64,000 nt of DNA from Dioscorea cayenensis subsp. rotundata (taxonomy: Eukaryota; Streptophyta; Magnoliopsida; Dioscoreales; Dioscoreaceae): positions 1,922,001 through 1,986,000 of the forward strand of contig NC_052489.1 of assembly GCF_009730915.1 (NCBI RefSeq), read 5' to 3'. The notes under the pieces were generated by a model. The model searched no databases. It was not told the DNA's origin and saw only the letters and a program-made list of their open reading frames with translations. Below, one piece after another: positions 1-9,796 of this stretch (positions are counted from its first letter, which is position 1; the number at the start of each line of letters is the position of its first letter). A program made the translations under genes and the position numbers.

Positions 1-523
1 TATCTTCTCAAAACACCCGGTTCCACATCCTCTAGGGACCTTGTCATAAGAGCTATCATGTGAAACATTTGGCTGGAACGGAATAATCGAAATTTCATGA
101 TTTTCTGCAGCTATAGGGAATCAACAACCACTCTTAAACGAAGCATCTCAGAAGATAAAGTGAACTTTAACTTTATTAGTACTCGAGCTACGGATTGTCC
201 TGGTGATAGATACCTCTACAATGCCAGACACCACTGCGGAACCTCAAGTTAGGGAGTGATTCACTTCCTATCTTTTAGTTAGCTGATGAAGACCTTTGAC
301 ACCTTTTGGCGCTCTTGGTCTTTCAGCTATGGAGTTCTTTTCGCTTCTTTCGTTTTTGTTTGATCTACGATGACTTCCTGGGAAGTACATCACTACTGGT
401 GATGACTTCCTAATACGCTTGGATCAAGGTAGTTCCTTTTTTCTCTTCTTTATTTTTCATTCTGTACTCGTTTCTGGTTTTTGAATAAAATTATAGTTTA
501 TCTACTTATTTTTTTAAAAAAAA
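1..523 (+). mobile_element. LINE 3' end, degenerate
   Basis: Frame 1 from base 1 reads like the C-terminal tail of plant non-LTR retrotransposon polyproteins, with the pattern RDLVIRAIM, a stop where W is usual, then NIWLERNNRNF. It is followed by a T-rich 3' untranslated stretch ending in an A-run near 515-523. Only the 3' part lies in the window, and stops in frame show it is inactive. The family call is by pattern memory. The element sits downstream of the EB1 gene, tail towards it. Confidence 0.6.
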
Positions 524-985
524 GCCTACCATAGTCCATGAGCTATTCTCAAAAAATTCATCTCGATCTATTCATAAAAAAATTAAAAAAATTAGGCAGC
601 TCCTTTTCATTAAAATATTATTTAAATATGGGCAAAAGATTTGGATATGGTTCTGAGTCTTTAAAATACACTTCCACCTTAAAAAGAAACATTAAAAAAT
701 TACCACAAAATCAACAGCATGAAAAACCAGTACCACTTGATATTAGAACACAAGATGAACAAAAATAAGAGACTTGCATTGCATTTTAATGTCAGAAGTT
801 CAGACAAGTGTTCTAACTGTCTCAATCAATGCATACATGAAAGAGAAGTAAAATGCAAATACAATTGCATTATTTGCATCTGCTCATTTTGGAAAATCAA
901 GCAAATTAACAGAGCAAGTTAACGACTAAAGCACACTGATAAAGATGCTAACTTTAGGAGTTCAGTCATTTGGAGAAGTATATGT
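524..985. other. EB1 3' flank, no gene seen
   Basis: AT-rich sequence between the LINE tail and the EB1 stop codon. It should include the EB1 3' untranslated region, which is transcribed leftwards. Two short overlapping open frames on the plus strand are lysine-rich and resemble nothing I recognise. I treat them as chance. Confidence 0.5.
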
Positions 986-3900
986 TCACTGAGTTTCCTC
1001 GGCTTCTGCATCATCTTCGACAGGATTGTCGAGAAGTTCTTGAGCTTCAGCTAGAGGAGAGTCTTGAGCATCAGCAGCATACAAAATCTTTCTAATGGCT
1101 TTAGTCATCTGTAAAGAGGATAGCCAATCAATAGCACTGTTCAAAATTATGATTGTTTGTGTTTAAACAATAAATTGCCATGTTTCCAATTAAATCATGA
1201 CAAAATTTGTAAAGCTTATTTTCCATAGCAAATGGAGTGTAGCTTAACAAACCATAAACCAACATTTCGAGAATTTCTAACCTGTGGCATCAGAAACCAT
1301 ACATGATAAATTTGCATCTATTTTCCTTGCAGGATTTGCCATTTCTACTGATAGAGCACTATAACAGGTTTTCTATTAACCATACATGACAATGGAGGGG
1401 TACAAAAAAATTTTATGTTACATGTGACCAATGAAAGCTCAGGTTTGGTACTGTACCTTACTATTATATATAGATCTGTTCTCTAACTTGAACACATCTG
1501 ATGATTTTCACTGGTACAGGTTAAATAAAGAGAGAACTACATACCGGCAGATGCTCAAGTTCAGGTCTTTGGCAAAGTATTTCAATATCCCGCAACTTTG
1601 CAAAGTAGAAGTCTCTTTCCTTCTCCATGTTATCAACAGAGAGCTTGAGATCTGCAATCTGCATTGAAACAACAATTGTTTATTTCTTTTCTTGTTAGTA
1701 TACTACACAAAGCAGGATACTGAAATAGATAGACGTGGATATTAGGATGAGATTAAATTATTGGGAATGCCAGATATTCAAACTTTTTTGAATTTGAGAT
1801 AAAGGTAAACGAATCAAGAATTTGTCAAAAGAGAGAATGGAACAGGGAATATCAATCCTGTTTGACCATCACTAAACAGTAAGATAAAAATATGTAAGAA
1901 AAATTGCAATATCACATACTAACAATTCACTCTCTTGAGTTTTAGTACCTTCTCAGATAATTCTTGAATCTGAGCCGCAGAATGCTCTGCATTTGTTACT
2001 TTTCCTTGTTTGGGTCCTTCATTAAGAAATTAAATCAATCAAAGACTCGAACGAACTTAAGTGGCATAAAAATCATGTATGATAACCAAAAGTATAAAGG
2101 TCAGCACCATCAATAGAGCCGCGAACTGTTAAGCTGTTAGCTTGGAGTGATTTGGAGGATTTATGGGAAACCTTTAGACTCCGCTCTTTCCCTACCTTGT
2201 TTCTCCTCTCCACAGGGTTATAATTTCTGGAACATATAAAGAACTTAATAACTATATGCAAGTTCACCCCTCAATGCTGGAAAATAATTACATAAAATTT
2301 TGTAACATCAACAAAATTACAAAATTTCGGACCAAATAATATCATACTCATTCATAATTCCACCATTCACCGAATCACAGTAGCGCTTCAGCCACTGTAG
2401 GAACTCCAAGTTGTCCAATGGCCGTCCCTTGACAAGTTTATTGACTTCAATATGCTGAAAGACAACAGTTGATAAAAGTTATGCAGCAGCCATCCTCTAG
2501 TAAGGGAAAAAAGAGAGAGAGAGAGAACTATAGTAAGGCTTCACAATTCAAGTACAAAGTGCAACACACCATGTCGGCCCGTCATCCATAACATGGGTGG
2601 AAATCAACCTAAAGATATATGTTGACTACTTCAGAAGGAAAGTGCATTATTGCTATGCGCAACATTAGTAAAAAGCAACTTGGTACACAATGCTCGCACT
2701 AACACAGGATTGTGGAGGTTGGAAAACTGAATTTTCTGTGCGAAAGGAATATTATTCTCGTCAAAAAGCATGTCTAACCATGCATCAAGGCCTACCCTCT
2801 TCCACACTAGCCTTTGTCACAAAGTGGTCCACCTTCTGTTTCTAGTTTGAAAAGAAACGCTTGAGGAAAATAGTGTCATGAATTCTCATTCACTGTGTAC
2901 ACAACTGCCTAGATGCTTGAATTTTCTCAAACAAGCATTTGGAAACTCTGGGCATTTAATCATGATTCAGTGGTCATGAACCAGGTCCCAGGATGACAAA
3001 AATCGTTTAAGATCCACATAAAAAGAGAAGTATGTGTGTGAAAGTACCAAAGAAAACGCCATGACATAAACAAGGAGACAATTGACCAAACAATGGACAG
3101 ACAAAAACAATGGCTTTCCTTTCGTTAGAAAATGACTTGCCTTCTCAATCTTCAGCTTGTTGAATACTTCTTGCAGAAGTTTATAATTCTGAATCATATC
3201 ATACTCTGACTTGGCATCAAAATTGACCTGACAACAAAAATAAGCATTAATTAAGAGCATTTTAGCCACGACACAACTCACACCAAACCAAGAGTGAATA
3301 TAAATAGAGTCTACCTTATGCATTGGAACAACTCCAGGATGAACCATATCCATCATTTGACACTGAACAGCACCAGACGCCGCCTGCATTAAAATTATTA
3401 ATAATGCAGGCAATTTACACGGTGCCAAAACAGTTGACTAGCTAGGATACGGAAAGCATATGTTCAAATTTCACCATCAAAGTGACCCATTTATTATTTA
3501 GTACAACAAGATTCAAGCTCACCCTTTCAAAGATAAAGCAAAACCCATACTTAAGATGGATAAAACACAAAAAACATCAACAACGCCCACAAACCAATCC
3601 AAGATCTCTCCTTCTACGATGCCACTTGCTCTATTGCAAGATCCTAACAAAATTGATACATTTCTTCTAATTTACATCTAAAGTTCCATAGCAAGAGATC
3701 AAAAAACTCAAAAAGAATAACACCATTTCAATAAAAAAGACGCCACATTCTGCACATACATTCCCTGGATCCCACAAGCCCAACGCAACCCAAAACCTAG
3801 ATTCCCGTCCAAAATTCCAAATTTCTTCGCCTTAGAAATCACATTGACGAGATCCAATCAAAACCACCAGACAAACATTCAAGAATCCACAGCCATAGAA

Positions 3901-4058
3901 ACCAATAAAAAAACACAAATCAAAAGCAAACCACGTGATACCTCCTCGACTCGGGAGAGGGAGAGCTGGAGCGTAGCATTGATCCAAGTGAGGATCTCGT
4001 TCCTCCCCACGAAGTAGGCCCCGTCCATCATCCCGATGTTCGCCGCCGACATCGCCAT
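986..4058 (-). CDS. EB1: Microtubule end-binding protein EB1, 8 exons
   Basis: Encodes a 274-residue EB1 family protein that tracks growing microtubule plus ends. Exons on the minus strand are 3942-4058, 3315-3383, 3141-3227, 2348-2454, 2087-2226, 1949-2016, 1545-1658 and 986-1108. All phases agree and the length matches plant EB1a/b (about 276-293). The N-terminal calponin-homology domain (residues about 9-120) shows [21 protein letters not shown], then [10 protein letters not shown] and [14 protein letters not shown]. The C-terminal coiled coil and EB-homology domain shows [20 protein letters not shown]. The tail is short and acidic, ending [10 protein letters not shown], without the EEY/F end of animal EB1, as is usual in plants. 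The start at 4058 was chosen because [11 protein letters not shown] aligns with known plant N-termini. The intron between 3141 and 2454 needs a GC donor (AAG|GCAAGT). Confidence 0.95.
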
Positions 4059-5543
4059 TGCCGAGATCCGTCGGCAAAGAGCGAGGCCGGTGCTCGAGTC
4101 CCTCCCTTTTTTTTCCCAACCAGACACCATCTTATAAAACAATCGCATATTTGCATATATACCCTTGTAAAGTTATTAATTGCATTCATTGAAATAGTTT
4201 TTTTAGAGGATTTTGCACATATGCTCCTGTAAAATTTTAAATTTGTATACATAGTATCATAATAACTCATATTGTTTCTTCTTTTTTACTTCAAAAGTTA
4301 AAAATTCATTCTTTTGATTTATCAATAATATTTACATTTTACCCACTTGTGAAAATGTAACTGCCGGTTTAATAAGATCCTTTGCAATTCATTCCTCCCT
4401 GCCGAAAGAGTTAGGGTCCATAATTCTGTGTTTTTTTAATTTTATAATAAAATTACAAATGTTATTAAAAAACAGACAAATATGTATCGGTTTAATACTC
4501 CTCTATGATCAATCTCTTCTATCATATAACTATGAAATGGGAAAACATGAGACTCATATGAGAACCCGTAAACAATACTAATGAAAAGTACTATATCTGA
4601 GTGTATAATAAATAAAGTATTAATGAACAATACAACATGAGCAAGATTTTGATAAAGTATTGATGAACAATACAGCCTGAGTAAGATTTCGAACTCGCAC
4701 ACCTTGTTCATTTTATGGTGGTGTATAAATAAATTATAAGAAAATAGTTTTTGTAGTTTTTATATTTTAAAATATTTATATGATATGTATATTTGATTTT
4801 AATTTTGTTTTAGTTTTTGTAGTAATTTCTAATCTGAAAATAAATAAATATAATATAATATGTTTAGAACTTTCAAATACTATATCACTCCCATCGATTA
4901 AAAATATTTTTTAAAAAACCAATACATTAAATATTTTAACATTGGCGAAATAAAAAAATAATAAATTTTGAGGCAAATTATAAAATAGAAAATAAATAAC
5001 AGTTATATATATAAATAATAAAATTTAATATATATAAATAATAAATTATATCTTCATTTAAAGAGTTATATTATGATAGACTATTACATAGCACAAAATA
5101 ATAAAACTGAACCAAACAAATAAATAACTATAATAAACTCTAAAATCGAAAACAAGCTTCGGCATCCCAAGAAGGATGAATGGGGTGGCTATAAAAGTGA
5201 ACAATGGACGAAAGAATGGTATGACGACACCTAAAAAATAATCCAACAATATTCGAGAGATTAAAAATCAATTAATATTATTTTTTAATATTAAAAAAAA
5301 AACTATACGAAGCCATATGTGTAGGGTAGAATTTTACCAGTGAATAAGAATGAAATTTTTAAAAAAACCCAGCAAGTTATGGATATTACAAAACTACATT
5401 ACAAAATTAAAGATTTAGTCAAATTTCTAAAACGGAATTTGTCTTTTCGATCATACCAAGTTTGGTGGAGATGTAATATGTTTTGCTTAAATAGTAAGGG
5501 AAGGAAGTGTTGTTACATGTTAGCAATCAACTTTGCTCAATTT

Positions 5544-5580
5544 TCATCTTTCATGTCTTTCATGTCTTTCATGTCTTTCT
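5544..5580. repeat. 9-bp tandem repeat
   Basis: The unit TCATGTCTT is repeated about four times head to tail. It is a short minisatellite in the AT-rich spacer. Confidence 0.8.
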
Positions 5581-6074
5581 GAATCTAACTAATGTCCACT
5601 AACCATAATTTGTTGTGATGCTAACATCTAATCTAACCCACTAACAAATATGAAAGTGATGGATAAGTATATAACACATACAATTACGTCCTATTTGTTG
5701 TATAACGGACACAATTAAGTTTTACTCATCCAATGTATAATATATTCAGACCTGAAAACATAATTTATTTAATTTGAATATTTTTGTCAACGTTCCAAAT
5801 AATACAAATTCATTTAGAAGGAACCCAAACACATAAATTATATATATTAACAAATGTGATAAGTGGATTAATGAGGGACGCGTGCACAGGTATGGAATTT
5901 GTCGTCTAGTCTATACATCCTTATCCAATGAAGTGGACTCTAACACGAAAACCGAACAAACACAGGAGGCTCATTATCCTCACTTATAATAAATTATATT
6001 TTAAAAGTATAAATTTTTTTTTCTTTTGAGAAAGATGACAAACACCAAAATCTCAGAGATATACATATATGTGT

Positions 6075-6210
6075 GAGGAGTAAGGCTCAACGCTGACTCA
6101 CATGCCCTTACCTTGCGCCAGACTTGAGTTTCGATCTCAAGTCCTCGGTGAAACCAACGGCATACGCAAAAACATTTGATTAAAAATATATATATATATA
6201 TATATATAAT
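6075..6210 (+). mobile_element. tRNA-derived SINE-like insertion
   Basis: A moderately GC-rich island in AT-rich DNA. It has a box A-like segment (AAGGCTCAACG) about 45 bases before a box B-like segment (GAGTTTCGATCTC), and the unit ends in an A-rich and (TA)n tail. This is the layout of plant tRNA-derived SINEs. No target duplication was identified, so the borders are approximate. Confidence 0.45.
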
Positions 6211-6334
6211 TCACTAAATATAATATAATGTGCATTTATTTATTTATTTATTTGAACTTATCATGGTCTAATAATAAAACGTTCTGAAGACATTATCCAG
6301 AATTTATTACTTGCGAGTCACTCAAGTATATTTC

Positions 6335-6484
6335 CACGTGTCAACAGTTAGGGAAGCCACGTCAGAAAGCGTAACGGCAACGCTTCCGACTCCGTCACGT
6401 CAATACGCGATCGAACCGCTCCGCACGTGTCCCACTGGTCATCACCACGCGTCCACACGTGCGCCGAGGTCGCGTGCCTTATAA
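6335..6484 (+). promoter_or_regulatory. Promoter with clustered G-box/ACGT elements
   Basis: Three CACGTG G-boxes (6335-6340, 6424-6429, 6456-6461) and two CACGTCA sites lie within about 130 bases. A TATAA at 6480-6484 follows, about 100 bases before the first good ATG. Such clusters are typical targets of bZIP and bHLH factors in ABA- or light-responsive plant promoters. The response is an inference. Confidence 0.6.
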
Positions 6485-6579
6485 CCAAAGCCGACCTCGT
6501 CCTTTTCCCTCTTCGAGCCCTCATCCCCCTTCTAACGATCCCAACCAAACCCCACATCGACGAAGCGATCCCCGCCGCG

Positions 6580-7782
6580 ATGGAGGCCTCCTCCGAGATG
6601 GCGAGATACGGCCGGAGTTCGGTGGGGGCCGTGCACAGCCAGGTGAGAAGAGTCCGCGAGGAGGATCTCCGCATCAAGGATGCCATCGGCGAAGGCTTTG
6701 GCTCAATGGATCCAGACCGGCTTTCGCCTCTCCATATTGGTTCGCGCATCGACCCCATCTTCTCCTCCCGCCGTTGCCTCCCCTCGTCGCCGCTCGGCCA
6801 TCGCATGGATGGGATCGATCATCAACTCCATTGAACGGCTTCCGAGAAGGTTCGTTCCCCGATCTATTAATTCCTCGCCGATTTTTTAATTTTTAATTTT
6901 TTTAATTTTTAAAATTTTATTATGAAAGCTTCTTTATCTCCGTTGCTCGTTGATTTCATCTGTTTGACCTTTTGACCATTAACGGGTCTGTTTATCGTAG
7001 TCCTTTTGTTATCGGATTTACTCAATTTCTGAAGCTCTGACACTGCGAATTGAATGGTTCTTAACGGGTCGGATCCTTGTTTACGTATAGCTAATCGGAT
7101 CCTCGGTTTTTCTTTTGTTATCGGGTTTGCTCGGTCTTTTAGGAGCTCCGATTACTCGCTTACTTAATCGGTTCGTCCTTTTTGACACATAACGGGTCCG
7201 ATCCTCATCGTTGTTATCCGATTTGCTCGGCTTTTGGAGCTCCGATAAGATGCCGGTTATTTGCTAACCGATTTAGTCAGTTCGTCCTCATAACGGGTCG
7301 GATCCTAATCGTTGTAATCCGACTTGCTCTGTTTTCGGACCTCCGATTAGATGCCGGCTTAATCGGTTACGTCTTCATAACGGGTCGGATCCTCCTAACG
7401 GGCCGCTTATATTGTTTGCTCGCCGATTTAATCAATTTGTGCTTCAAATCTTAACGGGTCGGGTCCTGGTTTTTTCGTCATCGGATTTAATGTTTCCAAC
7501 CTCCGATTGTTCGCCGATTACTTGTTTTTTTTTATTTATTATTATTTTTTTCACTTATAATTTCAGATTATTTTCGTGCAAAAGCGGCAACAACTTGAAA
7601 TGACCATCCTACCCTTTTTTCGCAAAATTGTTATTTAAATACACGAATTCCCGAAATAACCATCTTAGTTATTTCCCAAACTGACCTTTTTGATGTTTTC
7701 TGGTCGCAGGGGTGAATTCGGGCTCTGCTTTCGGTTTCCATTATGGTTTCCGTTTTCCTTTTCTAGCCTTCAATACTTGTAG
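6580..7782 (+). CDS. Short two-exon unit, product unknown
   Basis: A GC-rich segment behind a clear promoter. Two overlapping readings exist. The first ATG in good context (6580) opens an 84-codon frame starting MEASSEMARYGRSSVGAVHSQ and stopping at 6834. A second frame starts at 6680 (MPSAKALAQWIQTGFRL) and crosses a plausible intron (donor GAGAAG|GTTCGT at 6850, acceptor TGGTCGCAG at 7709). It ends at 7782 and gives about 80 residues rich in R, S and A with no acidic residues before residue 51. That composition suggests an organelle-targeting peptide. I do not recognise either protein. The transcript could also be non-coding, or the 6580 frame could act as an upstream frame on the longer one. 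A canonical donor (CAG|GTGAGA) also lies at 6643 but would bring an immediate stop after the 7709 acceptor. Confidence 0.35.
6979..7530 (+). repeat. Degenerate tandem repeat within the intron
   Basis: Six copies of a unit that begins TAACGGGTCGGATCCT start near 6979, 7059, 7188, 7291, 7378 and 7452. Each is followed by variants of a TTATCCGATTTGCTCGG segment and an AGCTCCGAT segment. Spacing is 73-129 bases. The array fills most of the putative intron between 6850 and 7709. Confidence 0.8.
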
Positions 7783-7850
7783 TAGAAACTTTCTAGAAGC
7801 TTTGCAGGGCTATTTTAGGAAACAAGTGTTTTTTTCCCCTAATTATTATA

Positions 7851-8280
7851 TATATATATATATATAATCTTTATCTTTTCCGAGTCAAAAAAATTTAAAA
7901 ATTAAAAAAATTAAAACCCCCCCACCAAACCCGTTAACCCGATAAGGTCAGCGGGCCCCATCCCATCACGTCCTCTGTAACTAACTTCGCTCCATTCCAA
8001 CCACATTCCAATGCTCTGCCGGAACCGGTTTAGCATAATTATCCACACAATAATATTCCGCAGGACCATTTGCACCTAATCCATTAATCACTACACCATT
8101 CACTCTCTTCTCACATTACTTAAAAAAATAAAAATAAAAATACAAGCAATATCCTCCAAGAAAAAAAAAAAAAAGATCATAATAAGATTAATTAATCAAG
8201 TAGCAGCTAACATTACCAAAAGAGACACTGAGAAGAAGAGTTACATAAAATATATATAAATAAAACTTTTTTTGTTTTTT
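7851..8280. other. Spacer between convergent units
   Basis: Holds (TA)n at about 7847-7866, a short C-rich patch, and the 3' untranslated side of the minus-strand bHLH gene. Nothing coding seen. Confidence 0.5.
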
Positions 8281-8648
8281 TTAACTGCGAAGAAGGCTTC
8301 TAATGATCTCAGCCTGAGCACTATTATTATCCATAGTAGCCATGAGCTCAGCAAGACGATCACTTAAATCATCAACCTCTTTATGCAAGCTCTTTATATA
8401 GTTGCATGTTTCCTTCAATAGTTTTGCTGCTGATACCTGCATGCATGTTTTATATATATATATATATATATATGTTCATCATTTGTCATTTTAAACCTTA
8501 TAAAATAGAAAAATTGAAAATAAAAGAGATGATCTTGCTCACCCGGGCCGGTGCCGCGGCGGCGGGATTCCGGTAATAGAGTTTGGAGTTTGGAGATGAG
8601 TTCATTGATCTCCTCTTCAGTGATGTTCCTGCTCCTCCTGCTTGACAT
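8281..8648 (-). CDS. PRE/ILI-type atypical bHLH, 2 exons
   Basis: A small non-DNA-binding helix-loop-helix protein of the PACLOBUTRAZOL RESISTANCE / INCREASED LEAF INCLINATION family. These promote cell elongation by sequestering inhibitory bHLHs in brassinosteroid, gibberellin and light signalling. Exon 1 is 8543-8648 ([20 protein letters not shown]...). Exon 2 reads [20 protein letters not shown] to a stop at 8281-8283. The donor (CCGG|GTGAGC) leaves one extra base relative to the usual phase-0 junction after Arg. The frame stays open only if splicing uses the acceptor at 8430 (TATCAG|CAG), giving 84 residues and losing the conserved VS. The alternative is that one C in the 8545-8547 run is surplus, which would restore GR|VSAAKLL. 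The leader has a CAA repeat touching the ATG. Confidence 0.85.
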
Positions 8649-8668
8649 TGTTGTTGTTGTTGTTGTTT
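8649..8668 (-). promoter_or_regulatory. (CAA)n leader next to the start codon
   Basis: On the coding strand, consecutive CAA triplets run directly into the ATG at 8648. CAA-rich leaders are known to stay unstructured and to favour initiation. The effect here is inferred. Confidence 0.5.
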
Positions 8669-8730
8669 TGGTTGTGGGTTTGGGTTTTAACAAGTGTTTG
8701 TGAGAAAAGAGAGGGAGCAAAGAATAGGAC

Positions 8731-8841
8731 TTTATAGGAATGAAGGGAAGGGAGTGGTCCTATATGTTTCCTTTGGGGGCCCATGAGTTATAAGGAGTAG
8801 AGTGGGCCCATGGGCCCTATTGGTCTTCAAGTTGACACGTG
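8731..8841 (-). promoter_or_regulatory. TATA box and G-box of the PRE gene
   Basis: TATAAA on the minus strand lies at 8731-8736, about 83 bases before the ATG. A CACGTG G-box (8836-8841) lies about 100 bases further up. Spacing fits a core promoter with a G-box target of bHLH or bZIP factors. Confidence 0.6.
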
Positions 8842-9397
8842 GTATTAAGAAGGGGAGGAAGGGGGGTTTTTGTTTTAAATTTTAATTAATCTTATGGTTT
8901 TAGATGTTGATTAATTAAAAAATTGGGCTATGTTGAGAGCCCAAAAGATGCTTTTGTCTTGCTTATGTCCTGTGGCTGTGTCTTGTTTTCTTGGAGGGGG
9001 CTACTGTGTGTGTCTTGTTCTTGATCTCAAGGACATGGTGGCCATATGCAAATTGGTGAAGATTAAAAAGCCAAGGGATTAGGGGTATCATTAGTATAAA
9101 AATTAGGTTAAATTTAGTCTTAAAGATTCTTCATCCTCCTTCTCGTGATTTTAGAAAATATATTTCTATTAGAAACCCTAATCACATTACACAATAGAGT
9201 CCATTTTTGTTAGTCCCTTAATCACATTGCACAATAAGGTCCTTTCTGGCATCACTCTGTATTCAATAAATCGCTTATTAATATTATATATATCATTTTT
9301 ATTTTTATTTTTTAAAATTAAATTAATAAAATTTTGTTTTTCTTTTTTTTATTTTGCATGCTATTAAAGTAGTAAAAACCTTGGAAATTTTTAAGGG

Positions 9398-9749
9398 TGA
9401 TTAGGGTTAGGGTTAGGGTTAGAGTTAAGATTAGCATCTGGAAAGGATTAGTTGCATGGGAATGGGAAAGGGGTCCCAAATGAAGGGAATGGAGGGAGTT
9501 CACTCCATTGGGTTATCACCATGAGCCCCATGTGATCATTCCTTCTCTCTCTCTCCCTCTCTTACTATTTGTTTAGCTATTTTAGGGTTAGGGTTAGAGT
9601 TAAGATTAGCATGTGGAAAGGGTTAGTTGCATGGGAATGGGAAAGGGTCCCAAATGAAGGGAATGGAGGGAGTTCACACCATTGGGTTATCACCATGAGC
9701 CCCATGTGATCATTCCGTCTCTCCCTCCCTCTCTTACTATTTGTTTAGC

Positions 9750-9753
<4 letters not shown>
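9398..9753. repeat. Two-copy tandem duplication with TTAGGG lead
   Basis: A segment of about 175 bases (roughly 9405-9580) is repeated directly at about 9582-9753 with only scattered differences. Each copy opens with TTAGGG-type repeats (three clean units in the first copy, fewer in the second) and closes with a CT-rich tract before TTACTATTTGTTTAGCTATT. Confidence 0.9.
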
Positions 9754-9795
<42 letters not shown>

Positions 9796-9796
9796 T
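9751..9796. repeat. (ATT)n microsatellite
   Basis: About 15 uninterrupted ATT units follow directly after the second copy of the tandem duplication. Confidence 0.95.

Larger units (their letters stand above)
4149..6330. other. AT-rich spacer
   Basis: Contains the EB1 promoter side (from about 4060 upward), (TA)n runs near 6189-6208, a four-copy 9-bp tandem repeat near 5544-5580 and a SINE-like segment at about 6075-6210. No coding potential seen. Confidence 0.6.

Noticed and set aside
6348-6806. 152-codon minus-strand frame
   Set aside because: It mirrors the GC-rich plus-strand unit and has no start context or domain.
9398-9425. Chromosome end from TTAGGG repeats
   Set aside because: Only about three units, duplicated internally, with genes on both sides.
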